From NCBI GenBank assembly GCA_028285625.1, contig JANQOX010000005.1:310001-374000 (forward strand): a DNA stretch of 64,000 nucleotides, in the 5' to 3' direction. This stretch comes from Myxococcota bacterium (lineage in GTDB: Bacteria > Myxococcota_A > UBA9160 > UBA6930). The notes below the pieces were generated by a model, which saw only the letters and a program-made list of their open reading frames with translations, did not search any database and had not been told where the DNA came from. Numbering within the stretch: the first letter of the stretch is position 1; each line of letters starts with the position of its first letter. This document shows positions 51,691 to 60,621 of this stretch, piece by piece. The position numbers and the translations under genes are program-made.

Positions 51691-52608
51691 TCACGCTTTG
51701 CGCAGCGGCCAGGTCTTCTCGAAGCCCTCGTCGATGGTCATGGGCCGGTAGCCCAGATGCTCGGTGGCGTTGCTGTGATCGAGGTCGGCGTCCTGGATGA
51801 TGCCCGCGACCATCTGCCACTTGAGCGGCGGGTCGTTCATGAACTGCTCGAGCACCCACGCGATGCCGCGTGCGAACCACACCGGCATGGGGATGAACAG
51901 CTTCTTGATGCCGCGGTGGCGCAGCATCATCTTCGACATCGTCCAGATGGGTACGGCGCGCCCGCCGCTGAAGGCGTAGACCTCTCCGAAGCTCTTGGCG
52001 TTCCCGGCAATGGCGATCAGTCCGTTCATGATGTCTTCGGTGTGCACCGGGTTCTTGAGCGCGTGGCCCAGGCCGATGAAGGGCACGACCGGGAACTTCT
52101 TCAGGTAGTCGAAGTACCGCGCGAACTCGATGCCGCCGTGCTCGTCGTAGACGAGCGTGGGGCGGATGATCGTCCACTCCATCACGCCGTTCTCGCGAAC
52201 GATGCGCTCGCCTTCGCGCTTGCTGAGCGAGTAGCGCGTGGGGTTGTCGTAGACGACCGACGCCGACGACACGTGGACGAAGTGCTTGACCCCGGCCTCG
52301 CGCGCCGCGTTCACCACGTTCTGCGTGCCCACGATGTTCACGCTCTCGTACATGGAAGGCTCGGGCGGCAGCAACACGGCCGCCAGGTGGTAGACCGTGT
52401 CGACGCCGTCGAAGAGACCCTTGAGCGAAGACGGGTCGGTGATGTCCCCGTGCCGCAGGTCGATGCGGTCGTCTTCGAGTTTGGTGCCCGGGCGGTCGAG
52501 CACCACCATTTCGAAGCCGCGCTCCATCAGCCCCGTGCACAGGCGGCGTCCCATCACGCCGGCCCCGCCGGTGACCAATACCTTTCGTCCCTGTCCTTCG
52601 TTCGTCAT
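51691..52608 (-). CDS. NAD-dependent epimerase/dehydratase (extended SDR, 3-beta-HSD-like)
   Basis: 305 aa. Rossmann VLVTGGAGVMGRRLCTGL (10-27) with GxxGxxG, then DLRHGDITDPSSLKGLFDGVDTVYHLAAVLLPP, VHVSSASVVYDNP and YSLSKREGE with the YxxxK catalytic pair (about 127-131). The C-terminal MSKMMLRHRG...WMEQ-like portion binds substrate and includes the Ala/Trp-rich helix seen in sterol dehydrogenases. Relatives reduce or epimerise sugar nucleotides or oxidise 3-beta-hydroxysterols; the latter would fit the nearby P450s. Its ATG overlaps the asnB stop as TGATG, so it is translated with asnB. Confidence 0.88.
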   Translation of the reverse strand: MTNEGQGRKVLVTGGAGVMGRRLCTGLMERGFEMVVLDRPGTKLEDDRIDLRHGDITDPSSLKGLFDGVDTVYHLAAVLLPPEPSMYESVNIVGTQNVVNAAREAGVKHFVHVSSASVVYDNPTRYSLSKREGERIVRENGVMEWTIIRPTLVYDEHGGIEFARYFDYLKKFPVVPFIGLGHALKNPVHTEDIMNGLIAIAGNAKSFGEVYAFSGGRAVPIWTMSKMMLRHRGIKKLFIPMPVWFARGIAWVLEQFMNDPPLKWQMVAGIIQDADLDHSNATEHLGYRPMTIDEGFEKTWPLRKA

Positions 52609-54515
52609 CAGAACAACCTCTCCCGGTCGATGAAGATTCGATACCAGAGCTCGAGGATCACGAGGCTGAGCACCTGCTTCAGCACCAGGAACTCACCCGA
52701 GGCCATGCGCTCGACCAGGTGGGCTACCGCGGCCGGGTCGAACAGGCCCCGTCGACGAACGCGCTCGGGGTCGAGCGTCTCGGCGATGAGGCCTTGGATG
52801 GGTGAGCTCTCGTGGAAGTACTCGAGCGGAAAATAGAAGGGATTCTTGCTGCGCTTGGTGTTCTCGGGCGGCAGCCACTTCTTGCCGATCTCCCGCTCCA
52901 CCCACTTGTCGACGGTGCCGCGGACCTTGAGGCCGGGCGGCATCTCGAAAGCGAGTTCGATGATGCGGTGATCGAGAAACGGACACCGCAGCTCGAGGGA
53001 GCTGGCCATGGTGTTCTTGTCCTGGCGCAGCAGCAGGTTGTCCTGCAGCCAGTCGTCGAACTGCAGCTTGAGCAGCTGGTCGAGGTAGGCGCCGGAGCTG
53101 TCGCGCGGCGGCCGGATCCACGCGTCGGTAGCGGCGCGCTTGAAGTCGTCGGCATAGAGGGTGCGGCGCTCGTCGAGATCGAAGAGCGCCTTCAGCGCGA
53201 TGTAGCTCTCGTTCAGGTTGCGCTCCTGGAAGTGGCGCAGGTACGAGGCGGTCTTCTTCTGGCCGGTCTTGCCCAGGTGTGCCGGGTAGACGAAGGCCTT
53301 GTCGAGCAGGTCCACGGGCACGGCGTCGATCAACCCGGCTGCGACCTTGCGGGTGAGGAAGCCCGGCGCGAGGCGCGTCCCCCACTTGGTCCACTGGATG
53401 ATCTTGTGGAACGAGTAGCCGGCGAAGCTCTCGTCGGCGCCTTCGCCCGACAGCACGACCTTCACCTCCTTGCTGGTGGCGCGGGCCAGCAGGAAGTAGG
53501 CGAGGATCAGCACGTCGCCGATGGGCCGCTCGAGGTGCCAGATGGCGCGGGGGAGCTCGGCGAAGTCCTCGGGGGTGGCGATCACCTCGTGGTGGGTGCA
53601 GCCCAGGTGGTCGGCGAGCTTGCGCGCGTCCTGGGTCTCGTCGATGGGCGAGCCGAAGCCGATCGAGAAGGTGTTGAGCTTCTCGGTGAAGCGGGTCATC
53701 GCGGCCACGACCAGGCTCGAGTCGACGCCGGCCGAGAGGTAGGCACCCACCGGCACGTCGCTGCGCATGGTGAGGCGCACGGCGTCCACGAAGAGCCCTT
53801 CGAGCTCTTCCACGTACTCGGCGCGCGAGCGACGCGGCTTGTCCTCGTGCAGCGGCACGTCCCAGTAGCGCCGCACCTGCACGTCCATGTCGCGGATGCG
53901 CAGGCGCAGGAAGTGCCCGGCCGGCAGGGTGAAGATGCCGCGGAAGAGCGTCTCGGGCTGTGGCACGTAGCGGAGCGTCAGGTAGGGGTCCACCGCTTCG
54001 GTGTTCGGCTCTCGCGGCACGGCGGCGCACTCGAGGATCGACTTGATCTCGCTCCCGAACACGAAGCGGCCGGCCGACTGGTGCCAGTAGAGCGGCTTCT
54101 GGCCCGCGCGGTCGCGGGCCACGATCAGCTCGCCGCGCTCGAGGTCGTAGAGGGCGAAGGCGAACATGCCGTTCAGGCGCTCGAGAAAGTCCATGCCCCA
54201 CTGCTCGTAGGCGTGGACGAGCACCTCGGTGTCGCAGCGGGTCTTGAAGTCGTGCCCCAGGGCCTCGAGCTCCTCGGTGAGCTCGACGTAGTTGTAGATC
54301 TCGCCGTTGAAGACCACGCGAAGACGCCCGTCCTCGTTGGCGATGGGCTGGCTGCCGCCTTCGAGGTCGATGATCGACAGGCGGCGCATGCCCATGGAGA
54401 AGCGCGGGTCGCTGTACGAACCCTCGCCGTCCGGACCGCGGTGGTGGATCACCTCGCCCATCCGACGCAGCAGGTCGGCGTCCTCGAATCCTGCGAAGCC
54501 GTAGATTCCGCACAT
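52608..54515 (-). CDS. asnB: Asparagine synthase (glutamine-hydrolysing)
   Basis: 635 aa, full length. MCGIYGF starts with Cys2, the glutaminase nucleophile; HRGPDGEG and NGEIYNYVEL complete the class II amidotransferase domain. The synthetase domain has SAGVDSSLVVAAM (PP-loop, about 265), VVLSGEGADESFAGYSFHKII and the C-terminal helices. This form is common in cell-envelope and secondary-metabolite gene sets, where it may amidate other acids. It leads a reverse-strand run: stop/start overlap TGATG with the epimerase, then SDR and phosphotransferase. The 210-base spacer to the divergent cytochrome gene holds no gene that I can see; a 6-bp inverted repeat CACCGG/CCGGTG lies at 54548-54569. Confidence 0.95.
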   Translation of the reverse strand: MCGIYGFAGFEDADLLRRMGEVIHHRGPDGEGSYSDPRFSMGMRRLSIIDLEGGSQPIANEDGRLRVVFNGEIYNYVELTEELEALGHDFKTRCDTEVLVHAYEQWGMDFLERLNGMFAFALYDLERGELIVARDRAGQKPLYWHQSAGRFVFGSEIKSILECAAVPREPNTEAVDPYLTLRYVPQPETLFRGIFTLPAGHFLRLRIRDMDVQVRRYWDVPLHEDKPRRSRAEYVEELEGLFVDAVRLTMRSDVPVGAYLSAGVDSSLVVAAMTRFTEKLNTFSIGFGSPIDETQDARKLADHLGCTHHEVIATPEDFAELPRAIWHLERPIGDVLILAYFLLARATSKEVKVVLSGEGADESFAGYSFHKIIQWTKWGTRLAPGFLTRKVAAGLIDAVPVDLLDKAFVYPAHLGKTGQKKTASYLRHFQERNLNESYIALKALFDLDERRTLYADDFKRAATDAWIRPPRDSSGAYLDQLLKLQFDDWLQDNLLLRQDKNTMASSLELRCPFLDHRIIELAFEMPPGLKVRGTVDKWVEREIGKKWLPPENTKRSKNPFYFPLEYFHESSPIQGLIAETLDPERVRRRGLFDPAAVAHLVERMASGEFLVLKQVLSLVILELWYRIFIDRERLF

Positions 54516-54725
54516 GGTCGTAGTGGGCCCGGGGCTGGTCGCACACCGGAAGGGAGGGGCCGGTGTCCCTCGGGGGTGAAGACGGCGCCGAGGATAACGG
54601 TCCCCTCGCGGTGCCGCTCCGCCGCCCCTTAACGGCGCCTGTAGGAGTTTCGGCCAAGTGCTTGCGCCAGAGCGGCTTGCGTTCGGCCAGCAGGTGCTCA
54701 CCCTTGCGGGGAGATCGGGGGAACG

Positions 54726-55955
54726 ATGAGGGGGCACACGCCGCTCGATTGCGGCACGCGAGCGGGCAAGGTGGCACGACGGACCGGCGGGTGGGCGGCA
54801 CTGCTCCTCATGGCGTGCATGGCCGTGCCGATGTCGGCCGATCCCGTGTCGGCGACCGAACCGGCGGGGGCAGCCGAGCAGACCACCGAGGTTCGCGGCG
54901 CGATGCGCGAGATCGCCGACCCCCTGCAGGTGCTGCTCCCCCTGGCGCTCAGCGACGCGCGATTCTCGGATCCCGCCAACCGGGAGGTCATCGCTGAGGC
55001 GCTGGCCCGCCTCGCCGCCGGGACCGCGGTGCTCGAGAGCCATGGCACGTCGCGCGAGGCCAGCTTCGGTTTCCTCAGCGGCTGGCTCGCTCGTGACGCC
55101 GCCGAGGCCGACCGGCGCTTCCGCGAGGGCCGGCCCGAGGAGTCACGGTACTTCCTGGGCGAACTCGCGAACGATTGCATCGGCTGTCATTCGCGTCTCC
55201 CGAGCCCAGGCGACTCCCTGCTCGGGGCCTCCCTGTTCCAGAGCGTTCCGGAGGGAAGCCTCGACCCCTTCGAGACGGTGCGTCTCCAACTCATGACCCG
55301 CCAATTCTCCCAGGCGATGGCCGGATGCGAGGCCCTGCTCGCCTCGCCCGACTGGAGTCCCGCGCGGCTCGACACCGAGGGCGTACTCGACGACCTGCTG
55401 CTTCTCGGCGTGCGCCTCGAGCGCGACCCCGCGCGTGCGCGCCGCGCCCTCGAGGCGTTCGCCGCGCGCGACGACACGCCCCTGCACCTGCGCGAGAGCG
55501 TTGCCGCCTGGTCCGAGTCGTTGGCGCGCCTGGAGGCCGATCCCGGTGAGGGCAGCCTGCTCGACCGGGCCCGCGAATCCGCCGAGCGCGCCCAGGCGCG
55601 CAGGCGGTATCCCGCCGACCGCCGCGGGGCCGTGGACGACCTGCAGGCTTCGTCCTTGATCCACCGCTACCTGGGCCGGTCCGGCGAGCCGCCCCCCCAG
55701 GACCAGCGCGCAGAGGCCCACTACCTGCTGGGGCTCACCGAGCTGCGCCGCACCGACGCGTTCTGGCCGTCCCAGGCCGACTTCCACCTGGAGCACGCGG
55801 TCCGTCTGGCACCGGGCGCGGCGGTGGCCCGGCGCGCCTTCGCCGTGCTCGAGCAGCACACCCTCGTGGGGTACACCGGCTCGGGCGGGCTCCAGCTGCC
55901 GCCCGAAGTGGACGCGTGGCTGAGCGAGCTGCGGGCCCTGGCCGAGGGCGTCTGA
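54726..55955 (+). CDS. Exported monohaem c-type cytochrome with helical repeats, 409 aa
   Basis: Signal peptide (AALLLMACMAVPMSADPVSA, about 24-44) and one covalent-haem site CIGCH at 151-155, in NDCIGCHSRLPSPGD. The N-terminal 60-145 region is helical and begins REIADPLQVLLPLAL. The rest (about 180-405) is alpha-helical with TPR-like pairs (ARRALEAFAARDD; HYLLGLTELRRTDAFWPSQADFHLEHAVRLAPG). This is a periplasmic cytochrome with a protein-interaction domain. Distal haem ligand is not obvious. No oxidase or dehydrogenase gene is adjacent. Upstream GGGGAACG precedes the ATG; a clear -35/-10 was not found. Confidence 0.82.
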   Translation: MRGHTPLDCGTRAGKVARRTGGWAALLLMACMAVPMSADPVSATEPAGAAEQTTEVRGAMREIADPLQVLLPLALSDARFSDPANREVIAEALARLAAGTAVLESHGTSREASFGFLSGWLARDAAEADRRFREGRPEESRYFLGELANDCIGCHSRLPSPGDSLLGASLFQSVPEGSLDPFETVRLQLMTRQFSQAMAGCEALLASPDWSPARLDTEGVLDDLLLLGVRLERDPARARRALEAFAARDDTPLHLRESVAAWSESLARLEADPGEGSLLDRARESAERAQARRRYPADRRGAVDDLQASSLIHRYLGRSGEPPPQDQRAEAHYLLGLTELRRTDAFWPSQADFHLEHAVRLAPGAAVARRAFAVLEQHTLVGYTGSGGLQLPPEVDAWLSELRALAEGV

Positions 55956-55963
55956 GCTCCGGA

Positions 55964-56743
55964 CTAGCGTCCGCTGTAGCGGGCGGGACGCTTCTCGAGA
56001 AAGGCGCGGACGCCCTCCCGGTGGTCCTCGGTCTGGAACAGCTCGGCCAGCGAGCTGGAGACGAAGCGGCCGAGCGACTCCCAGTCGGGGTCGAGTGCGC
56101 GGCGCAGGCCCTGCTTGAGGCGCGCGATCGCCAGGGGCGGCTGTGCGGCGATGCGCCCGGCCAACGCCAGGGCCTCGGGCAGCAGCGCCTCGTGCGGAAC
56201 GACGCGCCCCACCAGGCCGATGCGCAGGGCTTCGGCCGCGTCGATCACGTCGCCGAGCAGCAGCAGTTCGGTGGCCTTCTCGCGGCCGACCAGGCCGGCC
56301 AGCCGTCCCAGGCCGGGCACGTCGCAGCAAAGGCCGCGCAGCACGAAGAGTTCGCCGAAGCGCGCGCGCTCCGACGCCACGCGCAGGTCGGCCATCAGCG
56401 CGAGTTCCATGCCCCAGCCCACCGCGGCGCCGTTGATGGCCGCGACGATCGGCACGTCCGTCGCGAGCAGGGCCTCGGCGGCCGGCGTGAGGCGCGGTTC
56501 GCGAGTCAGGGCCTCGACCGGCGGCCCCTTGGGACCCGCCATGATCTGCTTCACGTCGTCGCCCGAGCAGAAGGCGGGGTCGTCGCCGGTCACGACCAGG
56601 CAGCGCGCCTGCGTCTCGCGCACCGCATGCTCCACCTCGCGGTAGGTGCGATGGGTCAGCGCGTTGCGCGCCTGCGGCCGGGCGAGGGTGAGCACGGCGA
56701 CGTGGTCGTCGCGCTCCTCGTAGCGGATCTCTTCGTAGTCCAC
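55964..56743 (-). CDS. Enoyl-CoA hydratase/isomerase family protein
   Basis: 259-aa crotonase-fold protein. It begins EEIRYEERDDHVAVLTLARPQARNALTHRTYREVEHAV. The oxyanion region GDDPAFCSGDDVKQIMAG binds the CoA thioester, and AAINGAAVGWGMELALMADLRVASERARFGELFVLRGL holds the second oxyanion Gly. The Glu pair of true hydratases is only partly kept (GELF and GLCCDVPGLG), so isomerase or other crotonase activity is possible. The end FLEKRPARYSGR is usual. It follows the glycosyltransferase gene by ten bases. Confidence 0.9.
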   Translation of the reverse strand: MDYEEIRYEERDDHVAVLTLARPQARNALTHRTYREVEHAVRETQARCLVVTGDDPAFCSGDDVKQIMAGPKGPPVEALTREPRLTPAAEALLATDVPIVAAINGAAVGWGMELALMADLRVASERARFGELFVLRGLCCDVPGLGRLAGLVGREKATELLLLGDVIDAAEALRIGLVGRVVPHEALLPEALALAGRIAAQPPLAIARLKQGLRRALDPDWESLGRFVSSSLAELFQTEDHREGVRAFLEKRPARYSGR

Positions 56744-56753
56744 GGGGGCGGCC

Positions 56754-57440
56754 TCAGTCGAAGAAGCGGAAGTAGAGGATGCAGCCCAGGGCCTTCACCC
56801 CGTCCCACCAGCCGATCTTCTTGCCTTCTTCGTAGGTGCGTCCGCTGTAGCTGATGGGCACCTCGTAGATGCGCAGTCGCTTGCGTGCCACCTTGGCGGT
56901 GATCTCCGGCTCGAAGCCGAAGCGGTTCGAGCGGATGACGATGCCTTCGAGGGCCTCCCGGCGGAACACCTTGTAGCCGGTCTCCATGTCCGTGAGGTTC
57001 AGGTTGGTGAACACGTTGGAGAGAAAGGTGAGGCCCCGGTTGGTCACGTAGTGCCAGAAGTAGAGCACGCGGTGGGGCCCGCCGAGAAAGCGCGAGCCGA
57101 ATACGACGTCGGCGCGGCCATCGAGAATGGGCGTCAGCAGGGCCGGGTAGTCGGAGGGGTCGTACTCGAGGTCGGCGTCCTGCACGATCACCACGTCGCC
57201 GCTGGACCGCGCGAACCCCGTGCGCAGTGCCGCGCCCTTGCCCTGGTTGTGGCCGTGCTCGACCACCACCAGTTCGGGCATGCCCGCGGCCAGCTCGCGC
57301 AGCTTGTGGCCGGTGCCGTCCTGGGAGCCGTCGTCGACCGCCACGATCTCGTCGACACCCTCGGCGGCCGCGACCCTCCCGAGGATCTCCTCCAGGGTCG
57401 CGATCTCGTTGTACACGGGTAGGACGACGCTGATTCTCAC
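56754..57440 (-). CDS. Glycosyltransferase family 2 (dolichol-phosphate-mannose-synthase-like)
   Basis: 228-aa cytoplasmic GT-A enzyme starting [29 protein letters not shown] (nucleotide-binding Asp), [14 protein letters not shown] (DXD-like metal site, about 89) and GSRFLGG are all characteristic of DPM1/polyprenol-phosphate hexosyltransferases. The end ([29 protein letters not shown]) supports this and has no transmembrane extension, unlike GtrB-type members. It would put a hexose on polyprenyl phosphate for envelope glycans. The gene is first of a two-gene run with the crotonase and divergent from the lipoprotein gene. Confidence 0.93.
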   Translation of the reverse strand: MRISVVLPVYNEIATLEEILGRVAAAEGVDEIVAVDDGSQDGTGHKLRELAAGMPELVVVEHGHNQGKGAALRTGFARSSGDVVIVQDADLEYDPSDYPALLTPILDGRADVVFGSRFLGGPHRVLYFWHYVTNRGLTFLSNVFTNLNLTDMETGYKVFRREALEGIVIRSNRFGFEPEITAKVARKRLRIYEVPISYSGRTYEEGKKIGWWDGVKALGCILYFRFFD

Positions 57441-57541
57441 GGGCGCGGACGGTAGCGCAGCCGGTGGTTACACTCCGCGGCGGCGGGTGAATACGGAACT
57501 GACGCGCCCGTCGAAGACCCCATCGTCACAGGAGGACTGAC

Positions 57542-58015
57542 ATGGCAGCGAACGGAATCCGGATCTTCATGCTCGTGGCCGTGGTGGCGCTGGGCGCCGG
57601 CTGCAAGAGCCTGATGGCATCGATCACCTCACCTTCGGACTCGATCTCGGGCTCGAGCAACGCCATCGGCGGCAGCTTCAAGGCGTCTTCGGACGGCTTC
57701 TCGCAGTCGTGCTCGGGCACCAAGCCGAGTTCGGCCGAGAACGCCTACGGCGACGACGTTCGGGTCTATGCGCGCAGCTTCGTGGGTGAGACCGCCCCCG
57801 GCGACGACTTCGCGGCGGGTCTGACCGTGGTGGCCGAGCAGCACGGCGTGACCGACTGGGAAGCCAGCCTGATGACCTACCACGCGCTCGGCGTGGGACT
57901 GGCCGAGGCGGGTTTCGACCGCGACCAGACCGATGCGTTCCTGCGGGATCGCGGCATTGCCGACGCCGACGACCTGGTCCACGTGCACGAGGGCTTCGAC
58001 GTCGCCACCCGGTGA
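57542..58015 (+). CDS. Small Ser-rich lipoprotein, partner of DUF4105 protein (copy 2)
   Basis: 157-aa paralogue of the lipoprotein at 17,914. Lipobox GAGC with Cys21, then a Ser/Gly tether with SISGSSNAIGGSFKASSDG and a lone Cys (SQSCSGTKPS). The C-terminal domain has QHGVTDWEASLMTYHALGVGLAEAG, F-RD and DDLVHVHEG. AGGAGG stands eight bases before the ATG. It is followed 18 bases on by the second DUF4105 gene. Relative to copy 1 it has an extra segment of about 15 residues between tether and core (AENAYGDDVRVYARSFVGE). Confidence 0.78.
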   Translation: MAANGIRIFMLVAVVALGAGCKSLMASITSPSDSISGSSNAIGGSFKASSDGFSQSCSGTKPSSAENAYGDDVRVYARSFVGETAPGDDFAAGLTVVAEQHGVTDWEASLMTYHALGVGLAEAGFDRDQTDAFLRDRGIADADDLVHVHEGFDVATR

Positions 58016-58033
58016 CGCGGCGGCGCTGATCCC

Positions 58034-59863
58034 GTGGCTCGGCTTGGGGCGCAGGCGGGCCGCCGTGTGGCGGCCCGCGCACTCGCACGGTGGGGGCTCG
58101 CCCTGGCGATCCTCCTCTACGGCGGGGTCGCGTCCGGGGCGAGCCAGGACGCACGGGACGAGGAGACGCTTCGTTTCGTCCACCTCGAGGGCAACGTAGG
58201 CGGCGCGAGTGGCGGCCACACCGCCGTGCGTATCGGCGATCTGGTCTTCCACTACCAGCACGACGGCGACGTCTTTCGGCTGGTGCGCGACGGCTGGCCC
58301 GACTTCGAGCGCAACTACGCCGGCTTCCAGTCGCGGCCGCTGAATCTGGCGACGGTCTGGGTGGGCGCCGAGGAGGCGACCCGGGTGCGCGATGCGCTGG
58401 CGGGTGCCCACCTTCGTCAGCTTCGCCGACTCGCGCGCCGCGAGGCCACGATCCGCGACCGCCGCATGGCCGAGGCGCTCGCGGGAGGTGGCGATCGAAC
58501 CTACCCGGTGCCGGTGGCCGGTCTCTTCGATCCAGAGGGCGAGGGCGACGCGGCACTCGCCGGGCTTCGGGCCGGGCTTCCGGGTGTCGACGAGCAGCTC
58601 GAAGCCGTCGAGGCGCGGGTGCGTGGGTTCGCGTTGCCCCGAGCCGACGAGCCCGACGCACTGTCGCGGCTCGCCGCCCTGCGCGCGGACCTGGCGCTTC
58701 GCGAGGCGCTGCGCACGATCGCGCGCGCCCGACCCCTGGCCCCGGACGCGCTGCTCGATCTGGGACTGCCCGAGCTCACCCCGGTCGAGCGCCAAAGCCT
58801 GACGGCTCTGGCCCGGGGTCTCGGGGAACGCGCGGGGTCGCTGCTGGGAAGTCGGCGAGCCGATCGCGGGCAGGTGTTGCTGCGGGTGGCTGCGCGGTAT
58901 GTGGCGGTTCACCGCTCGCTCGCCGCGAACCGTCCTTTGCTGCTCGACCCGCGCACCGACGCGGCCGGAGCCAGGCCCGCCAGCGAGCATCGGCCCGAAG
59001 AGCTTCGTGCGTTGGCCCGGCAGGGCAGGGGCTTTCTCGCGAAGGCGCGCTCCGAAGTGTTCACCGCCGCCGCCTCGCCGGCCGAAGGCGACTACAACCG
59101 GCTCGAAGACCTGGCCGGGCGGGTCGCGTCGTTCGAAGAGGCCGAGGTCCATGGGGGCACCGTCGAAGTGGGGCGCGAACGGCTGGTACCGGGCCGCGCG
59201 GCACCGGTGGCGCTGCCGATTCGAGCCGGGCCCCATGCACTGGCGCTGGCGCTGGCCGAGACTGCAAGGCGGCGCGAAGCGCGCGTGCGCGAGGAAGTGG
59301 CGCTTCGCTACGACTACGGCCTGATCGACCGCAATTGCGTCACCGAACTGCTGGCGGCCGTGCAGGGCGCCCTGGGCGGGCGCGAGCGCGCGGCGCAGGT
59401 CCTGGGTGGAACGCTCGCTCCGGGTGAAGGGCTCGGCTTCATTCCCCGCGTCTTTCACCAGCAGATCGTCACGCGCTACCGCGTGACCGGGGTCGAGCGT
59501 GTGGCGCCCTATCGCGAGCGCGCGATCGAGGATCGTGCCCAGGTCGCAGGCCCCCGCCGTACGCAGCTGCGTGAAGCGAATACGCTCACGTCGGAGGTCT
59601 ACGCGCCTCGGGATGCCGATGGCAGCTTCCTGCTGTTCACCACCGGCGCCGCGTGGCCGCGGCCGCTCTTCGGGTTGGTGAACGTCTTGTACGGCGCGGG
59701 GGACGCGGCGCTCGGGGTGTTCACGGCGCCCCTCGACGGTGGGCGCCGCCTGGCCCGAGCCGGCCGCGGCGTGCTGTTCTCGCTTCCCGAACTGGCGTTC
59801 CAGAACGTGCGCAAGGGGTCCTTCGACGCGGCATCGTTGCCCCAGGTGGCCCCGGCCCGGTGA
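58034..59863 (+). CDS. DUF4105 (Lnb-like periplasmic domain) protein, copy 2
   Basis: 609 aa with a signal-anchor-like opening (WGLALAILLYGGVASGAS). The two family hallmarks are present: GGHTAVRIGDLVFHYQHDGD with His62 and IDRNCVTEL with Cys435. The spacing is nearly that of copy 1 (His52, Cys436). Shared C-terminal block: REANTLTSEVY, FLLFTTGAAWPRPLFGLVNVLYG, and LPELAFQNVRKGSF. The helical middle (about 110-420) is unidentified. The GTG start follows the lipoprotein gene and the TGA overlaps the methyltransferase GTG (GTGA). The Lnb comparison and its limits are as given for copy 1: inferred lipoprotein acyl-transfer or cysteine peptidase activity. Confidence 0.77.
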   Translation: MARLGAQAGRRVAARALARWGLALAILLYGGVASGASQDARDEETLRFVHLEGNVGGASGGHTAVRIGDLVFHYQHDGDVFRLVRDGWPDFERNYAGFQSRPLNLATVWVGAEEATRVRDALAGAHLRQLRRLARREATIRDRRMAEALAGGGDRTYPVPVAGLFDPEGEGDAALAGLRAGLPGVDEQLEAVEARVRGFALPRADEPDALSRLAALRADLALREALRTIARARPLAPDALLDLGLPELTPVERQSLTALARGLGERAGSLLGSRRADRGQVLLRVAARYVAVHRSLAANRPLLLDPRTDAAGARPASEHRPEELRALARQGRGFLAKARSEVFTAAASPAEGDYNRLEDLAGRVASFEEAEVHGGTVEVGRERLVPGRAAPVALPIRAGPHALALALAETARRREARVREEVALRYDYGLIDRNCVTELLAAVQGALGGRERAAQVLGGTLAPGEGLGFIPRVFHQQIVTRYRVTGVERVAPYRERAIEDRAQVAGPRRTQLREANTLTSEVYAPRDADGSFLLFTTGAAWPRPLFGLVNVLYGAGDAALGVFTAPLDGGRRLARAGRGVLFSLPELAFQNVRKGSFDAASLPQVAPAR

Positions 59864-60621
59864 CGGCCGCGCTGCTGCTTGCGCTGCTGGCTGCCGGAGC
59901 GGAAGGCGATCCCGATGCCGACCGCTACGCCCGGATGCGCGCGACGATGGTGCGCGAGCAGATCGCTGCTCGCGGCGTGCGCGATGCGCACGTGCTCGAC
60001 GCCCTGCGACGGGTCCCGCGCCACCGGTTCGTCCCCGACGACCAGGTCGCGTTCGCGTACGAGGACCGGGCGCTGCCCATCGGGCAGGGGCAGACCATCT
60101 CCCAGCCCTACGTGGTGGCCGTCATGACCGAGGCGCTGGCGCTCGAGCCCGGCGACCACGTGCTCGAGATCGGCACGGGCTCGGCGTATCAGGCTGCCGT
60201 GCTCGCGCAGCTCGTGAAGCGTGTGACGACGATCGAGATCGTCCCCGAGCTGGCCCAGGAGGCCGGCGAACGGCTCGCAGCCCTGGGCTACGAGAATGTG
60301 GAGGTCGTCACGGGAGATGGCTTTGCCGGGTGGCCGCCGCATGCCCCCTACGACGCGATCATCGTGACGGCGGCGCCGGCCGAGGTTCCGCCGCCCCTGC
60401 TCGAGCAGCTCGCCGTCGGGGGGCGGCTGGTGATCCCCGTCGGAACCGACCATCAGGAGCTGCGCGTGCTCACCCGGACCGAACGGGGTCTCGAGACGCG
60501 TACGCTCTTTCCGGTTCGCTTCGTTCCGTTCACCCGCGATCCCGAACCTCCGCCGCGCGACCCAGGCGCGTCTTCGCGAGAACACGCGCCCACGCCTCCG
60601 CGCGGCAGCAAGGAGCCGTGA
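59860..60621 (+). CDS. pcm: Protein-L-isoaspartate O-methyltransferase, exported type
   Basis: 253 aa. After a hydrophobic N-terminus (TAALLLALLAAGAEG) the core begins YARMRATMVREQIAARGVRD. Catalytic/isoAsp loop ISQPYVVAVMTEAL (about 78-92), SAM motif LEIGTGSAYQAAVLAQL (about 102-118), VTTIEIVPELAQEA and YDAIIVTAAPAEVPPPLLEQL match Pcm proteins. It methylates damaged Asp/Asn residues so they repair. The signal-like start suggests a periplasmic form, as reported for some bacterial Pcm. GTG 59860 is coupled to the DUF4105 gene, and its stop to the RND gene (GTGA both). The C-terminal tail (PPPRDPGASSREHAPTPP) is likely disordered. Confidence 0.9.
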   Translation: MTAALLLALLAAGAEGDPDADRYARMRATMVREQIAARGVRDAHVLDALRRVPRHRFVPDDQVAFAYEDRALPIGQGQTISQPYVVAVMTEALALEPGDHVLEIGTGSAYQAAVLAQLVKRVTTIEIVPELAQEAGERLAALGYENVEVVTGDGFAGWPPHAPYDAIIVTAAPAEVPPPLLEQLAVGGRLVIPVGTDHQELRVLTRTERGLETRTLFPVRFVPFTRDPEPPPRDPGASSREHAPTPPRGSKEP

